Shown here piece after piece: positions 13,001 through 20,710 of a stretch of 64,000 nt of DNA. The translations under genes were made by a program, and so were the position numbers. Below the pieces are notes generated by a model. It was not told the DNA's origin. It was given only the letters and a program-made list of their open reading frames with translations, and ran no database searches. Origin of the DNA: Chryseobacterium sp. c4a (GTDB lineage: Bacteria > Bacteroidota > Bacteroidia > Flavobacteriales > Weeksellaceae); the NCBI RefSeq assembly GCF_009900745.1, contig NZ_WXVU01000010.1:62074-126073 (forward strand). The letters run 5' to 3'. Position 1 is the stretch's first letter; each line of letters opens with the position of its first letter.

Positions 13001-15339
13001 ATTACATTCCAAGTCAATTCTAATGTCTTTCTTTGCTGTGGATCCATACACTCTGCTTCAAGAGGTGTAATACCAAAAAAATTAGCATCAAAATGAGAAA
13101 TATTATTTAAAAAACCACCGAACTTTGGAAAAGATTCATCCTTTCCAATTCCTTTATAAAATTCATCTCTATCCCTTGGAATATCACTCAGGGTAGATTT
13201 GCCATTCATTAAAATATCCCAAAGCTGATCCTCATTGCTAACTTCATTCGGGAAATTAAAACTCATTCCAATTATGGCAACATTCCCTTTTTGAGAAGTA
13301 CTGTAATCTATGTTCTCTTCAACTGGTTTATGTGATGCAGAAACACCAGACACCAAGGTCATAATGTATGCAGCCAATTCGTGAATATTCCGATATTTAT
13401 AAAACAGACTCGGGGAAAAATCCATTTGAAATTTTTCCTCGATTTTCCCAGCAAAACGAACATAATCAATGGAATTAAACCCTGCTATTGAAAGCATATA
13501 CTCATCGGACATCGCCTCTTTCGAGCTTCCTAAATTATCTGTGAAAATTTCATGTTTCAGAAAACTGAATACACTTTCTTCTTCAATATTTTGACTGAGG
13601 GTAGGATCTCTTAGCCTTCCTTCTCTCGATTGGATATATTGATAATCGAGGGATAAATTGCCAGTTATATATAGCTTTTTACAGTCAATTCGCTTTATTT
13701 TACCGCTGCTGGTTTTGGGAATACTTCCAGGTTGAACCCAGTTAATTGCGTAAACAGGTAAACCGAGGTTTTCGGAAACAACTTCGGCCATTGAAATACT
13801 GTCCTTTAAGTATTCTTCTTCACTGAGCACTCCGTTTATCTCCTGAACAATGTGTATCCTTTCGTACGTATCTACCTCTTCTGAAAAAACAGTAAGCGGC
13901 AAAGTTAATTTCGGAAAATTACTTCGAATACAGCATTCAATATCGACAGGATGATAATTCTTACCATTTACAATGATAATCTCTTTAATTCTACCCAATA
14001 TAAATAAATTATCGTGATCAACAAAGCCTAAATCACCCGTTCTGAAAAACCCTTCCTCTCCGCTTGTATTTAAAGTTGATAAAAAACGGATATCATTATT
14101 TTTCAACAGGTCAAAATATCCGGCAGCAACAGCGGATGATTTTACCCACACCTCACCCATTTCACCATCCTTGCAGGGAATTAAAGAATTTGGATTGACA
14201 ATACGTACCTGATTTTTTTCAAACAGTTGTCCGCAACTTACTACAGCTTTACCGTCTTGTTCATCATCTATAATTTTTATTTCATTCTGAATGAACGCGG
14301 ACCTGTCTAATAAAAGAAAATGAGGGACTGCTCCAGATTTCCAAGTGGTTACCGAACCTATTTCCGATAGTCCGTAATGCGGACAAAAAACGTCTTTCCG
14401 TAGACCCAAAACTTCAAATTTCCCAACAAAATTCTCATACGTCTGCTTTCGAATGGGTTCCCCTCCACAAACGATGTTAGTAATTGAATGAAGAGAAAAT
14501 GAAGTTAAAGACCTGATATCAACGTTTGAACATAGGTAATCAAAAGCAAAATTAGGTGCAGCTGTATGTGTAGCTTGGTGCTCATGCAATTTAGATAGCC
14601 ACATCTCCGGCTTTTTTAGAAAACTAGCTGGGGAAAGAACAACACTTGTAGCTTCTTGCAATAAAGGTGCGAGTAAATTAAAAAAAAGTCCAAAATTATG
14701 AAATTGAGGCATCCAAGATACTACGATACTTTTATTATTCATCTCCCATTGTTCTGCACCATTTTTTGCTTGGGTCAATAAATTAGTATGGGTAATCATT
14801 ACTCCTTTAGGTACTGAAACCGAACCAGATGTATAGAGTAAAACAGCGAGATCGTCACCTTGAATCGCTTCACCCACTAGAATATCGACCGCTGAATATC
14901 CCAATTTATCAACACAAATAATGTGACAATTCGGGAAGGCATCCTCCAAAGCAAAATGTGCTTTAAATGCCCCAATGGTAAGAATCGTAGTTGCTCCTGA
15001 ATCTGAAAGTACCGACTGAAGTTTATCTATTATCAATTTGGGCGAAGATAACTCGGGTATTGGTGTAGGAACGACCACTATATTTGCATACAGGCAGCTT
15101 AAAAAAGTAAGTAAATATTCAGAGCCCTGAGGTAAACAGAGAATAGCTCTTTGTGAAGGTAAGATTCTGCTTTTCAATTGGCTTCCTCTTATTAGGATTT
15201 TCGTTTGCAAGTCTTCTCCGGTCAGCACTACGCTTTCCTCTTTACTTTCAAAACGAAATAGTTCCTTTTCCTTATTCTTTCTACAGACCTCAAGCAGATG
15301 ATCTAAAAGAAACATCTTATTATTTTCCTGAACATTCAT
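7060..15339 (-). CDS. trans-AT polyketide synthase with AMP-ligase loading module: AL-ACP-KS-DH-KR-ACP-KS
   Basis: This 2759-residue protein begins the assembly line. Residues 1-570 are an acyl/aryl-AMP ligase (YTSGSVSVPKG at 169, YGLSEIG near 322, TGDLG near 434, PKTSSGKIKR near 541). Then follow ACP (GFNSID, Ser623), KS1 (TACSSS Cys854, His989, His1031), DH (HxxxGxxxLP from His1330; DAALH from Asp1502), KR (GGIGNLG 1771-1777; Tyr1913 and Asn1917), ACP (GIDSV, Ser2069) and KS2 (Cys2318, His2453, His2493). The protein stops just after the post-KS linker motif YPFAQNRYW, so its last module is split and continues in the next protein. No AT is present. Predicted chemistry: load an aryl starter, extend once, reduce and dehydrate to an arylacryloyl thioester, then pass it on. 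Only six bases separate it from the chorismate-lyase gene upstream, which points to 4-hydroxybenzoate as the starter (inference). Confidence 0.96.
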   Translation of the reverse strand: MNVQENNKMFLLDHLLEVCRKNKEKELFRFESKEESVVLTGEDLQTKILIRGSQLKSRILPSQRAILCLPQGSEYLLTFLSCLYANIVVVPTPIPELSSPKLIIDKLQSVLSDSGATTILTIGAFKAHFALEDAFPNCHIICVDKLGYSAVDILVGEAIQGDDLAVLLYTSGSVSVPKGVMITHTNLLTQAKNGAEQWEMNNKSIVVSWMPQFHNFGLFFNLLAPLLQEATSVVLSPASFLKKPEMWLSKLHEHQATHTAAPNFAFDYLCSNVDIRSLTSFSLHSITNIVCGGEPIRKQTYENFVGKFEVLGLRKDVFCPHYGLSEIGSVTTWKSGAVPHFLLLDRSAFIQNEIKIIDDEQDGKAVVSCGQLFEKNQVRIVNPNSLIPCKDGEMGEVWVKSSAVAAGYFDLLKNNDIRFLSTLNTSGEEGFFRTGDLGFVDHDNLFILGRIKEIIIVNGKNYHPVDIECCIRSNFPKLTLPLTVFSEEVDTYERIHIVQEINGVLSEEEYLKDSISMAEVVSENLGLPVYAINWVQPGSIPKTSSGKIKRIDCKKLYITGNLSLDYQYIQSREGRLRDPTLSQNIEEESVFSFLKHEIFTDNLGSSKEAMSDEYMLSIAGFNSIDYVRFAGKIEEKFQMDFSPSLFYKYRNIHELAAYIMTLVSGVSASHKPVEENIDYSTSQKGNVAIIGMSFNFPNEVSNEDQLWDILMNGKSTLSDIPRDRDEFYKGIGKDESFPKFGGFLNNISHFDANFFGITPLEAECMDPQQRKTLELTWNVIENAGYNPKDLAGKSVGVFIGVHNNDYAEIISSNPKLSNVYGGYLDSGLHVSMIANRVSNWFDFQGPSESINTACSSSLVALHHAIAAMERGECKIAIAGGINLILSPRVHIASYKAGMLAPDGLCKTFDETANGFVRSEGFGAVMLKPLANAIADQDTIYGVVKGVAINHGGRSNSLRAPNLNAQKQLIKNAYQQSGIPLETIGYIETHGTGTALGDPIEVQALKEAFNEINPQLRPYTCGLGTIKTNIGHCESAAGIAGFIKVLLSMQYKKLPGILHFKKINPFINLEESPFYVVDENQEWKTKRDIDGKELPRRAGISSFGFGGTNVHLIVEEYLQTNFQPTKPISGVLVPLSARTPEALYRLAEQLCRFLARHQEDDQLFIQDIAYTLQVGREAFLTRIAFVVKSKEDLLIQLKEYIRTNNLIDKSLITKVNKLGGIIDDEDFRVLYAKWKKEGRTDKLANFWINGGSINWRDFYLNGECRRIPLPGYSFAEEHFWVQEEFNSLSQIGINDSPTSFHHPLLHTNTSNLNEQSFSSSFTGTEFFFSDHQINGKAILPAAAYLEMIHAAILSAQVEEENQNKVVVIKNIYWMDPLMATNQGCQLHIVLQQSQDKTIVFDIYSLNDANEIENIYAQGTALLENKTDSLGCTISELCNAYQSNEIDAEQYYAYFKTKGIEYGPSFRCINKMYVCQERVLAELVLPNSLLNTLHQYTIHPSILDAALHASIGLMDLDEGDKLKIPFSLDEAVLLQRCQQRMFAHVKKIKEDEKSLYVDIDLLDENGLLCVQLKKLMLRSISGQLFQESQNQENELLLFAADWKAQSLVTPVATKTYTRKIAILCEPESDMFRELEGLADNQDLLVLNFGGESLENRYIAYSEELIIYIQKMIKAGVNGDVLFQLVVSNKKEKQLFKALGALLKTACIENPSFYVQTLLVDDFKTICEQVSNHPKPIITEDIVGQNVVCEWNKLDVKRNNLIPWKEDGVYLITGGIGNLGKLTAQEITKTAPLATIILTGRSDEKFAEEKLSAYWNTDDMRIFYRKSEITTEDGAQNLINGIIDDFGKLNGVIHTAGIKRDNFILKKSAEEVREVLEPKVSGLFYLDGATKLLNLDFFICFSSIAGSFGNIGQADYAAANAFMDEYMHYRNQLVLVNQRFGHSLSINWPLWKDGGMTLDAHAQQSVWETMGMAPMTSSNGFSALYQCMENKQEQVLVIEGTKKRILDYISKINHQDRFYSLSKDNIETEMLNLDFQDDKRLAELKRIVASVTRLSVDRIDVDAPMDKYGIDSVMIIELTVQLEKIFGPLSKTLFFEHQNLRSLNHYLRKKNPRYWSESPQQKYNAIQTPINNGRSLSLLTKQKATPNQTQTVSNEKSELNSSSKDSIAVIGLSGKYANSDNIIELWNNLKSGNNCITEVPEDRWDWKANYSTQRGKKGSIYTKWGGFIKDIDKFDPLFFRVSPVDAEKMDPQERLFIEQSYVAIEDAGYTTTNVSKNRKVGVFVGVMHGLYSTEPRYWSIANRVSYLFNFHGPSMAVDTACSSSLTAIHLAMESLRSGESECAIAGGVNLIVDQKHFVGLSEMTMVSSSNQCRSFGEHADGFVDAEGVGVVLLKPLQKAIADKDHIYGVLKASSINSGGKTNGYTVPNPVLQAELVANTLEKANIDARSISYVEAHGTGTALGDPLEIAGLTRAFEKDTLERQYCAIGSVKSNIGHCESAAGIAGLTKVLLQMKYKQLVPSLHAETLNPNIDFSNSPFRVQRNLERWEQARLEINGQETTIPRRAALSSFGAGGANAHLIIEEYVPNSDDSNSDEWISPYAILLSAKDADRLDELVVQFLLAVDEQEFNELRLPAVAYTLQTGREHMEERLAFVASSFEELKETLVCFLGNEPSKLFHGNIRTKKDTLIESQVDERTDKQNIDQLIETRNYSKLCELWVEGLEIDWSQLYTNHKPVKVSLPTYPFAQNRYWAHSQIGMFEIE

Positions 15340-15345
15340 ATTCCT

Positions 15346-15936
15346 TTATTTAAAGATTGAGATCGGAAACTTCTCTGTAATAATACCCAAAATACGCTTC
15401 CCCGTGTATATTGCATAGGTCCTAGACAATATCTCTGAGTCGCTGGATTCATTAAAATAGTTAGCAACTCTATCATTCCGTTCGAGTGTTACATCCAATA
15501 TTTCCCGATAACACTCAAACTTCTCCTGCTTCCATAAGAGTCCAATCGGCGAATCACTTTCCACAAGCTTTTGTTGGACATAATCCGATAATCGGTTAAA
15601 CACGAACAGCGATTCAGCATACACATAATTATGCGCTTTGCCTTGCAATAAAACAATCCTGCGCAGTACCGAATCTCCTGAAGAAAGATCAAGGAAGGTG
15701 GGCACTTCGCTTATTCTTTGCTGGCGGAGTACATTTACTGTAATTATATCTCCTGTATACAAGGCTACAAGATCTGTAACGGTCCCATCTGTTTTCATCA
15801 TTACTTTCTGAAAAGTGCTTAATGAATTATTTTTCAAAACAGAAAGGTTTAAAGATGGTTTTAATGAGACATCATAAAGTGTCCAAGGTGCATTCGGCAC
15901 ATTAGTATTACCGATTTGATTAACAATATTTTCCAT
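15346..15936 (-). CDS. Chorismate pyruvate-lyase-like protein (Rv2949c/PF01947-like)
   Basis: The 196-residue sequence carries the pattern of the chorismate lyase family that makes 4-hydroxybenzoate plus pyruvate: an N-terminal TDGTVTDL block, VLRQQRI, LRRIVLLQG followed by YVYAESL, then DSPIGLLW and a C-terminal LSRTYAIYTG with ITEKFP. In mycobacteria this family (Rv2949c) supplies 4-hydroxybenzoate to a polyketide loading ligase. Here it lies six bases upstream of the AMP-ligase PKS gene, strongly suggesting the same partnership. Length is normal for the family. Family assignment is by eye and fairly secure; the use of its product as the polyketide starter is inference. Confidence 0.85.
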   Translation of the reverse strand: MENIVNQIGNTNVPNAPWTLYDVSLKPSLNLSVLKNNSLSTFQKVMMKTDGTVTDLVALYTGDIITVNVLRQQRISEVPTFLDLSSGDSVLRRIVLLQGKAHNYVYAESLFVFNRLSDYVQQKLVESDSPIGLLWKQEKFECYREILDVTLERNDRVANYFNESSDSEILSRTYAIYTGKRILGIITEKFPISIFK

Positions 15937-15957
15937 ACGGATTTCATTTTATATGAC

Positions 15958-15965
15958 CAAACTTA
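15958..15965 (-). promoter_or_regulatory. Possible internal promoter -7 element ahead of the chorismate-lyase gene
   Basis: Read on the minus strand this is TAAGTTTG, a match to the Bacteroidota -7 consensus TAnnTTTG, 22 bases before the start codon at 15936. No TTTG occurs at the expected 19-base spacing, so it is only a candidate. If real, it would let the starter-loading and PKS genes be transcribed apart from the upstream tailoring genes. Confidence 0.35.
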
Positions 15966-16019
15966 TTTATAAATTTTGACAAGATGATTTTCAACAAGTG
16001 ATACATTGATCAAATAGAA

Positions 16020-16032
16020 CGCATGTCATGCG
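16020..16032. other. 13-base perfect palindrome in the gap before the chorismate-lyase gene
   Basis: CGCATG, one base, CATGCG. It lies in the 144-base gap between the AT-AT-ER stop and the chorismate-lyase start. It could be a small operator or the tip of an RNA hairpin, but no T-tract follows, so it is not an intrinsic terminator. Chance occurrence cannot be excluded. Confidence 0.3.
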
Positions 16033-16080
16033 CAAGAAAACAATAGTTTTTACTTTAAGATTGAGGAGCGTACTATCGAT

Positions 16081-19000
16081 TTAGCCGAAGTATTTTTTAT
16101 TTATAAAATCGGCTGCAGCTTCTAGAATACGGATCCCTATATTATCTACATTTCTATTATTCCATTTTTCAAGTTCTGTACCTTTCACCCATTCGTTAAA
16201 TGCTCCTAACGAGGGACCGCAATACACTTGGTAATTAATTTTGTTTGAAACATTATCTGATAATGCTGCCTGGGTAGCCTGCTCCAAATACCACTTAAAT
16301 ACCATCGCCATTTTAAATTTAGGATGATCAGCTATTTTTTGTAACTCTTCGCTGTTGCATTTTCTTTCGCATTCATAAATAACCTCTTCTATCGATTTCT
16401 TGAAATACTTATTCTCCAATTCTTTACGCAACTGAATATCAAGATCATCCAAAGAATTACATTGCTTATAAAGCTCAAATAATTTATTCGCTCGGGCAGG
16501 AAAAAATACCCCTTTTTTCAGTACCTGTACCTTAGATCCTAATTCAAACAAATAGGTAGAGGGAGCATAAGCCATATCGTGAATCCCTATTTTTTCAATC
16601 ATGTCCTTAACAGTATCGCCAATTTGCGCTTCTACAGTACATTGATTAATAGAGCCGGTAACAATAAAATCAGCTCCTTGAAAAAACGAGCAGGCAGCAG
16701 CCTCTGGCGTGCCTATACCACCAGCCGCACCTAGGTGGATATTTTCTTGGTAATGGTATTTTTCAGCCAATCGCTTCTTTAATCTAATCATCAAAGGAAG
16801 TAGGACGATCGATGCAGCATTTTCGGAATTTCCCCCTCCATCCGACACTACACATATATCAGTAGCCACAGGAACAAACTGAAGCAGTTGGGCTTGAAGA
16901 GGTGTTATCTTGTTAGCCTCTAACAAACATTGTATAAGCTGATCCGAAGCCGGGCTCAAAAACAGCTCTGCAATTTCAGAGCGTGATACTTTCACCTGAA
17001 TCCGATTCTCGGAAACAATTTTACCACTATGATCTCTTTTCAATCCTTGCGCACGAAAGCTTACAATTGCTTCAGTAGGTTGAAAATAGTTTGCAATCTC
17101 TATATTCTTAACTTTTTTTGCCTGTAATAAACTAAGGCACTCTTTTTCAAAATCAGGCTTATTGAGGTCATATTCTATATTAACCCCAAAAGATTCACTC
17201 CCTTGCAATTCTTGCCTGATTTTTAAAATATCTTCTTCTATTTTTTTTAATGAAAGGCCTGAAGTTGCATAATAACTCATCATCCCTGCCTTATTCATGC
17301 GAACAATCATTTTTGGGGATGAAATGCCATGATGCATTGCCCCGGAAGCATACGCATATTTTACTTGGTAAGCCTTCCTATAAGATTCCGAACCCAGCTC
17401 CATAGCTTTTATTATTGTTTTCCCAGCAGCTGTCGGATTAAGTTTTTCAGGAAAATCGATGTCTGATTTTGGCAGAACTATTGGCACTTCCTTTTGTTCC
17501 GAATTCTCTCGACTCTCTTCAATTAGTAATACTTCCGCCTCTACCCTTATTTTTTTAACCATGTCCATAAGAACCGTACCTCCATCGACCTGATTAAACT
17601 CTTCCACCCCTTTTCCCATTAAATATTGGATAGATTCCTGCCATTTTACAGAGCTAACCATTTGACGCTCCAATGACTCCTTTATTTTGTCCGCCTCATA
17701 CAACCTAGCCGTTACATTCGATATTACCGGAATGCTTAAATCGTTGAATTGAAATTTGTTCAAAAACTGCCCAAATTCATCTGCACTATCTTTCATATAT
17801 CTAGAATGAAATGCCCCACTAACGGCAAGAGGTATGTATAAACTAGCTCCTGATTTTTCAAAAACTGGCTTGGCTGCCAATACATCAGCTTTAGGCCCTG
17901 ATATAACAATTTGAGATGGCGTATTGTAATTGGCAACATCCAATGTAAGTAAATCATTATCCTTTAGTACCTTAACAACCCCCTCTTTATTTAAACCAAT
18001 AACAGCGGCCATTCCTCCACCATTTGCTTTGGCCATAAGCTCTCCCCTCTTCTTCACCAATTTTAAACCGGTATTAAAGTCAAAAGCCCCTGCTGCAAGT
18101 AAGGCATTAAACTCTCCCAGACTATGTCCAGCAAGAAAATGAGGAGGCTGAGTTTTATTCAATTGTTTATAGTAGTGCATAGTATTAACCACAAATAAAG
18201 CCACTTGTGCGTTTTGCGTTTGAACAAGTTCTCCATGCGGATCAACCAGACATAATTCTTTAATTGAATAACCTAATATTTCATCGGCTTTCTCCATAAT
18301 ATCTGGAAATTCTTCAAAAAGCCCCTTTCCCATTCCAACCTTCTGGGATCCTTGCCCAGGAAAAATAAACGCTTTCATTGTTTTACTTTTTATTGAGTTC
18401 GTAGTGTATTGCTTTTTTGTGTGCGACAACTTATGAATCAGATTATCAATCTTATTTTGATTTTCTCCGAAATGAGTAATGGTTGTGTAATTTTTGGAAA
18501 GAGATTGCTTGCTTAAACAATTGCTTACAAAACTAGATAGGGTACCACTTGCGCCCAGATCTATGTACGTATAACTACCTATTTCCTCCAGCATCGTCAC
18601 TGTTTTCTTAAAACAAATCGGACGTCTCACAATATCCCAGAGATAATCCACAGTCACTTTTGGATTGATTGTTTTATGTGCGCATGAAACAAGTACATTG
18701 TTACTATTATTGAGAGGTATTTGGTTTAACAGTTTTTTTATCGACTGTTCAAAACGATCGATTAACGATGAATGAAATGCTGTATTTACTGGAAGACGAT
18801 GGAAATTTTTCCCTCTTATCTGTAGTTCCTTTTCGAGCTTCAAAATAGCCTTCCTATCACCTGAAACTACAAAGTGATTTTCAAAACTTTCAGCAGCAAA
18901 TTCGCAATCCTCAAATATGCTTGGCTCTTCATCAAATAAGCTTCGCTTATCCAATACTGCCAGCATAGCGCCTTCCAACTTTTCTTTTTCAATTAAATTC

Positions 19001-19374
19001 GCGGTTTCGATCAACATGTGCAGCATTTTATCTTCCGAACACCGTCCTGATGTTACCAATGCGATGTATTCACCTAAACTTGATCCTAAATAATAATTGG
19101 CCTCGATTCCCTTCTCGATTAAAACTTGGGTCATTGAATAGCCCAGCATAAAAATTGCAGGATGCGTAATTTGAAGTTTATCAAATGGATCACTTATCTT
19201 CTTCTGCGGATTATACAATTCTTTTACAACCGATGGTATACCATAATCCTGCGCCATTGTGTCTAGTTGCAGCATACATTTTTTGAAGGCCTGATTTTCA
19301 ACAAACAAGTCGCTCGCTGCATGATAATATTGCGAACCCTGACCTGAATACATAAATACTATTTCATTATTCAT
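16081..19374 (-). CDS. Stand-alone acyltransferase-acyltransferase-enoylreductase (AT-AT-ER) of a trans-AT PKS
   Basis: The 1097-residue protein has three parts. AT1 (about 1-320) has GQGSQ at 11-15, GSSLGE with nucleophile Ser99 and AFHS with His201; such divergent first ATs are usually acyl hydrolases that clear stalled ACPs (PedC-like). AT2 (about 333-630) has GQGSQ at 340-344, AGHSLGE with Ser418 and GAFHS with His523, the pattern of malonyl-CoA-specific FabD-like enzymes; it should charge every AT-less module of the two PKS proteins. The third part (about 660-1090) is a PfaD-type flavin enoylreductase (SDGGGNS, GAAGGIGTPEAAA, FIVTGSINQ), which would saturate selected double bonds in trans. 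The AT-AT-ER fusion is a recurrent arrangement in trans-AT clusters. The hydrolase role of AT1 is inferred from position and motif only. Confidence 0.94.
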   Translation of the reverse strand: MNNEIVFMYSGQGSQYYHAASDLFVENQAFKKCMLQLDTMAQDYGIPSVVKELYNPQKKISDPFDKLQITHPAIFMLGYSMTQVLIEKGIEANYYLGSSLGEYIALVTSGRCSEDKMLHMLIETANLIEKEKLEGAMLAVLDKRSLFDEEPSIFEDCEFAAESFENHFVVSGDRKAILKLEKELQIRGKNFHRLPVNTAFHSSLIDRFEQSIKKLLNQIPLNNSNNVLVSCAHKTINPKVTVDYLWDIVRRPICFKKTVTMLEEIGSYTYIDLGASGTLSSFVSNCLSKQSLSKNYTTITHFGENQNKIDNLIHKLSHTKKQYTTNSIKSKTMKAFIFPGQGSQKVGMGKGLFEEFPDIMEKADEILGYSIKELCLVDPHGELVQTQNAQVALFVVNTMHYYKQLNKTQPPHFLAGHSLGEFNALLAAGAFDFNTGLKLVKKRGELMAKANGGGMAAVIGLNKEGVVKVLKDNDLLTLDVANYNTPSQIVISGPKADVLAAKPVFEKSGASLYIPLAVSGAFHSRYMKDSADEFGQFLNKFQFNDLSIPVISNVTARLYEADKIKESLERQMVSSVKWQESIQYLMGKGVEEFNQVDGGTVLMDMVKKIRVEAEVLLIEESRENSEQKEVPIVLPKSDIDFPEKLNPTAAGKTIIKAMELGSESYRKAYQVKYAYASGAMHHGISSPKMIVRMNKAGMMSYYATSGLSLKKIEEDILKIRQELQGSESFGVNIEYDLNKPDFEKECLSLLQAKKVKNIEIANYFQPTEAIVSFRAQGLKRDHSGKIVSENRIQVKVSRSEIAELFLSPASDQLIQCLLEANKITPLQAQLLQFVPVATDICVVSDGGGNSENAASIVLLPLMIRLKKRLAEKYHYQENIHLGAAGGIGTPEAAACSFFQGADFIVTGSINQCTVEAQIGDTVKDMIEKIGIHDMAYAPSTYLFELGSKVQVLKKGVFFPARANKLFELYKQCNSLDDLDIQLRKELENKYFKKSIEEVIYECERKCNSEELQKIADHPKFKMAMVFKWYLEQATQAALSDNVSNKINYQVYCGPSLGAFNEWVKGTELEKWNNRNVDNIGIRILEAAADFINKKYFG

Positions 19375-19419
19375 CGCATCACTAGCATATTGATTGAACT
19401 TGAAAAGGAAAAATTAAGA

Positions 19420-19720
19420 TATACTTCATCATTGCAAGGAGGCACGTCCGAATCTATATTACCTGCTTTGAAACGAACCATTTTACCTCGCATATTAGAT
19501 TGCTTTACGCCTTCCGGACATGAGGCAAAAACTTACTTAAAGGGTTCTTTGTTGGCCAGGATTTGCAATCCTAGCCTTCACTCTTTAGATTGAAAATCCA
19601 ATTTAATTCACGCAAAAAAGCAACAACTAATTGATTATTTATTGGATGTTTTTAACATTAAAGTAATTACAAACCATAGATTCATTCATCTGAATTCAGA
19701 AATCCCGACAAACAAAAACA
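19420..19720. repeat. Island intergenic repeat, copy B (degenerate REP-like); rest of the gap 19375-19887 has no gene
   Basis: This 513-base gap separates the MBL-fold gene from the AT-AT-ER gene. It shares with 6831-7060, in the same order and orientation, the ATACTTC..TCATTGCAAGGAGG stretch (19420-19444), TTTTACCTCGCAT..AGATTGCTT (19481-19508) and TTCATTcATCTG..AATCCCGA (19681-19720). Short reading frames here overlap the repeat and look non-coding. The remainder (19721-19887) is AT-rich with no recognisable signal. Confidence 0.6.
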
Positions 19721-19887
19721 AACTTCTGAACACACTAATCAGAAAATCATGTTCGAATAAAAGAATAATGCGGAATAACCTGAAAATAGTACACCTATTT
19801 TGACAAATAATAAAATAAATCGTCTTATTAATAACAGTGAAAATGTTAAGAATTTTCAGTATTTACTACGAAGTTTTCAATTTAAAG

Positions 19888-20592
19888 TCAAGAAAAATTA
19901 AAAAGTCCAGGTTGATTCGGTCTCATTCTAAAATCCACAAAGTATTTTAAATCGTCAATTTGCAAATAGATGTTGTTTTTTAACACTTCCGAAAAAAGTA
20001 AACCTACCTCCTTTTTAAATCTATGCCCCGGGTATATCCTATCGTTTGCATGCAACATTAACTTAATCTTCCGAAGACTGAAATACATTTCTACCGGATC
20101 TGCTCCTCTTTCGGTACAAATTCCACACCCTTCAATAAACAAAGTATCTCCCGAAAAGAAGGAATGATCTATTAAGTAACAACAACTGCCTTTCGTGTGC
20201 CCTGGAGAAAAAACGGGTTTAACCAGAAAACTTCCAATTGCCAGCTCATCTTCTGTATGGATATAAATAAGGTTACTGCAAGTAAAATTATAGGTTTGTG
20301 CTTCAACAGCTGTGATGTAAATGCTACAATTGTAGAATTTCGCTAATTCATCAGCCAGATTTGTATGATCAAAGTGCGAATGCGTGAGCAAAATTCCTTC
20401 AACTTCAAAATTATGAGACTGTACAAAATCTTTCAGCACACTAATTTCCCAGGAAGGGTCGATTAGAAGTATCTCCTTGGTTCCCTTGAATTGAATTATA
20501 TAAGAATAATTGACGATGGAACCGAACGACATTCTAAAAACATATGTGATTGTATTCATCCGATCATATTTCCTATTAAATGCCATATTCAT
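19888..20592 (-). CDS. MBL-fold metallo-hydrolase, BaeB/PksB-like
   Basis: A 234-residue metallo-beta-lactamase-fold protein with the zinc-binding HSHFDH at 71-76, SPGHTKG, FSGDTLF and YPGHR, the layout of glyoxalase-II-like thioester hydrolases. Homologues of this kind (BaeB, PksB) are standing members of trans-AT PKS clusters and are thought to hydrolyse small acyl groups from carrier proteins. The start at 20592 is uncertain: Met3 or Met12 would also work, since no clear ribosome site is visible, as is usual in Bacteroidota. Cytoplasmic; no signal peptide. Function within the pathway is inferred from context. Confidence 0.88.
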   Translation of the reverse strand: MNMAFNRKYDRMNTITYVFRMSFGSIVNYSYIIQFKGTKEILLIDPSWEISVLKDFVQSHNFEVEGILLTHSHFDHTNLADELAKFYNCSIYITAVEAQTYNFTCSNLIYIHTEDELAIGSFLVKPVFSPGHTKGSCCYLIDHSFFSGDTLFIEGCGICTERGADPVEMYFSLRKIKLMLHANDRIYPGHRFKKEVGLLFSEVLKNNIYLQIDDLKYFVDFRMRPNQPGLFNFS

Positions 20593-20710
20593 TTTATTTG
20601 CAGCAGTACTATCTTTTCCTCAATACACAAAGTACTTTATTAAATATTTAATATGACAATTTATGGTAAGTTATTTGTTAAATATCCCTGTTATTCCAAA
20701 GGAGGATAAC

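Noticed and set aside
19390..19593. 67-codon plus-strand frame in the gap before the AT-AT-ER gene
   Set aside because: Overlaps the repeat, opposes the operon and has no protein-like composition.
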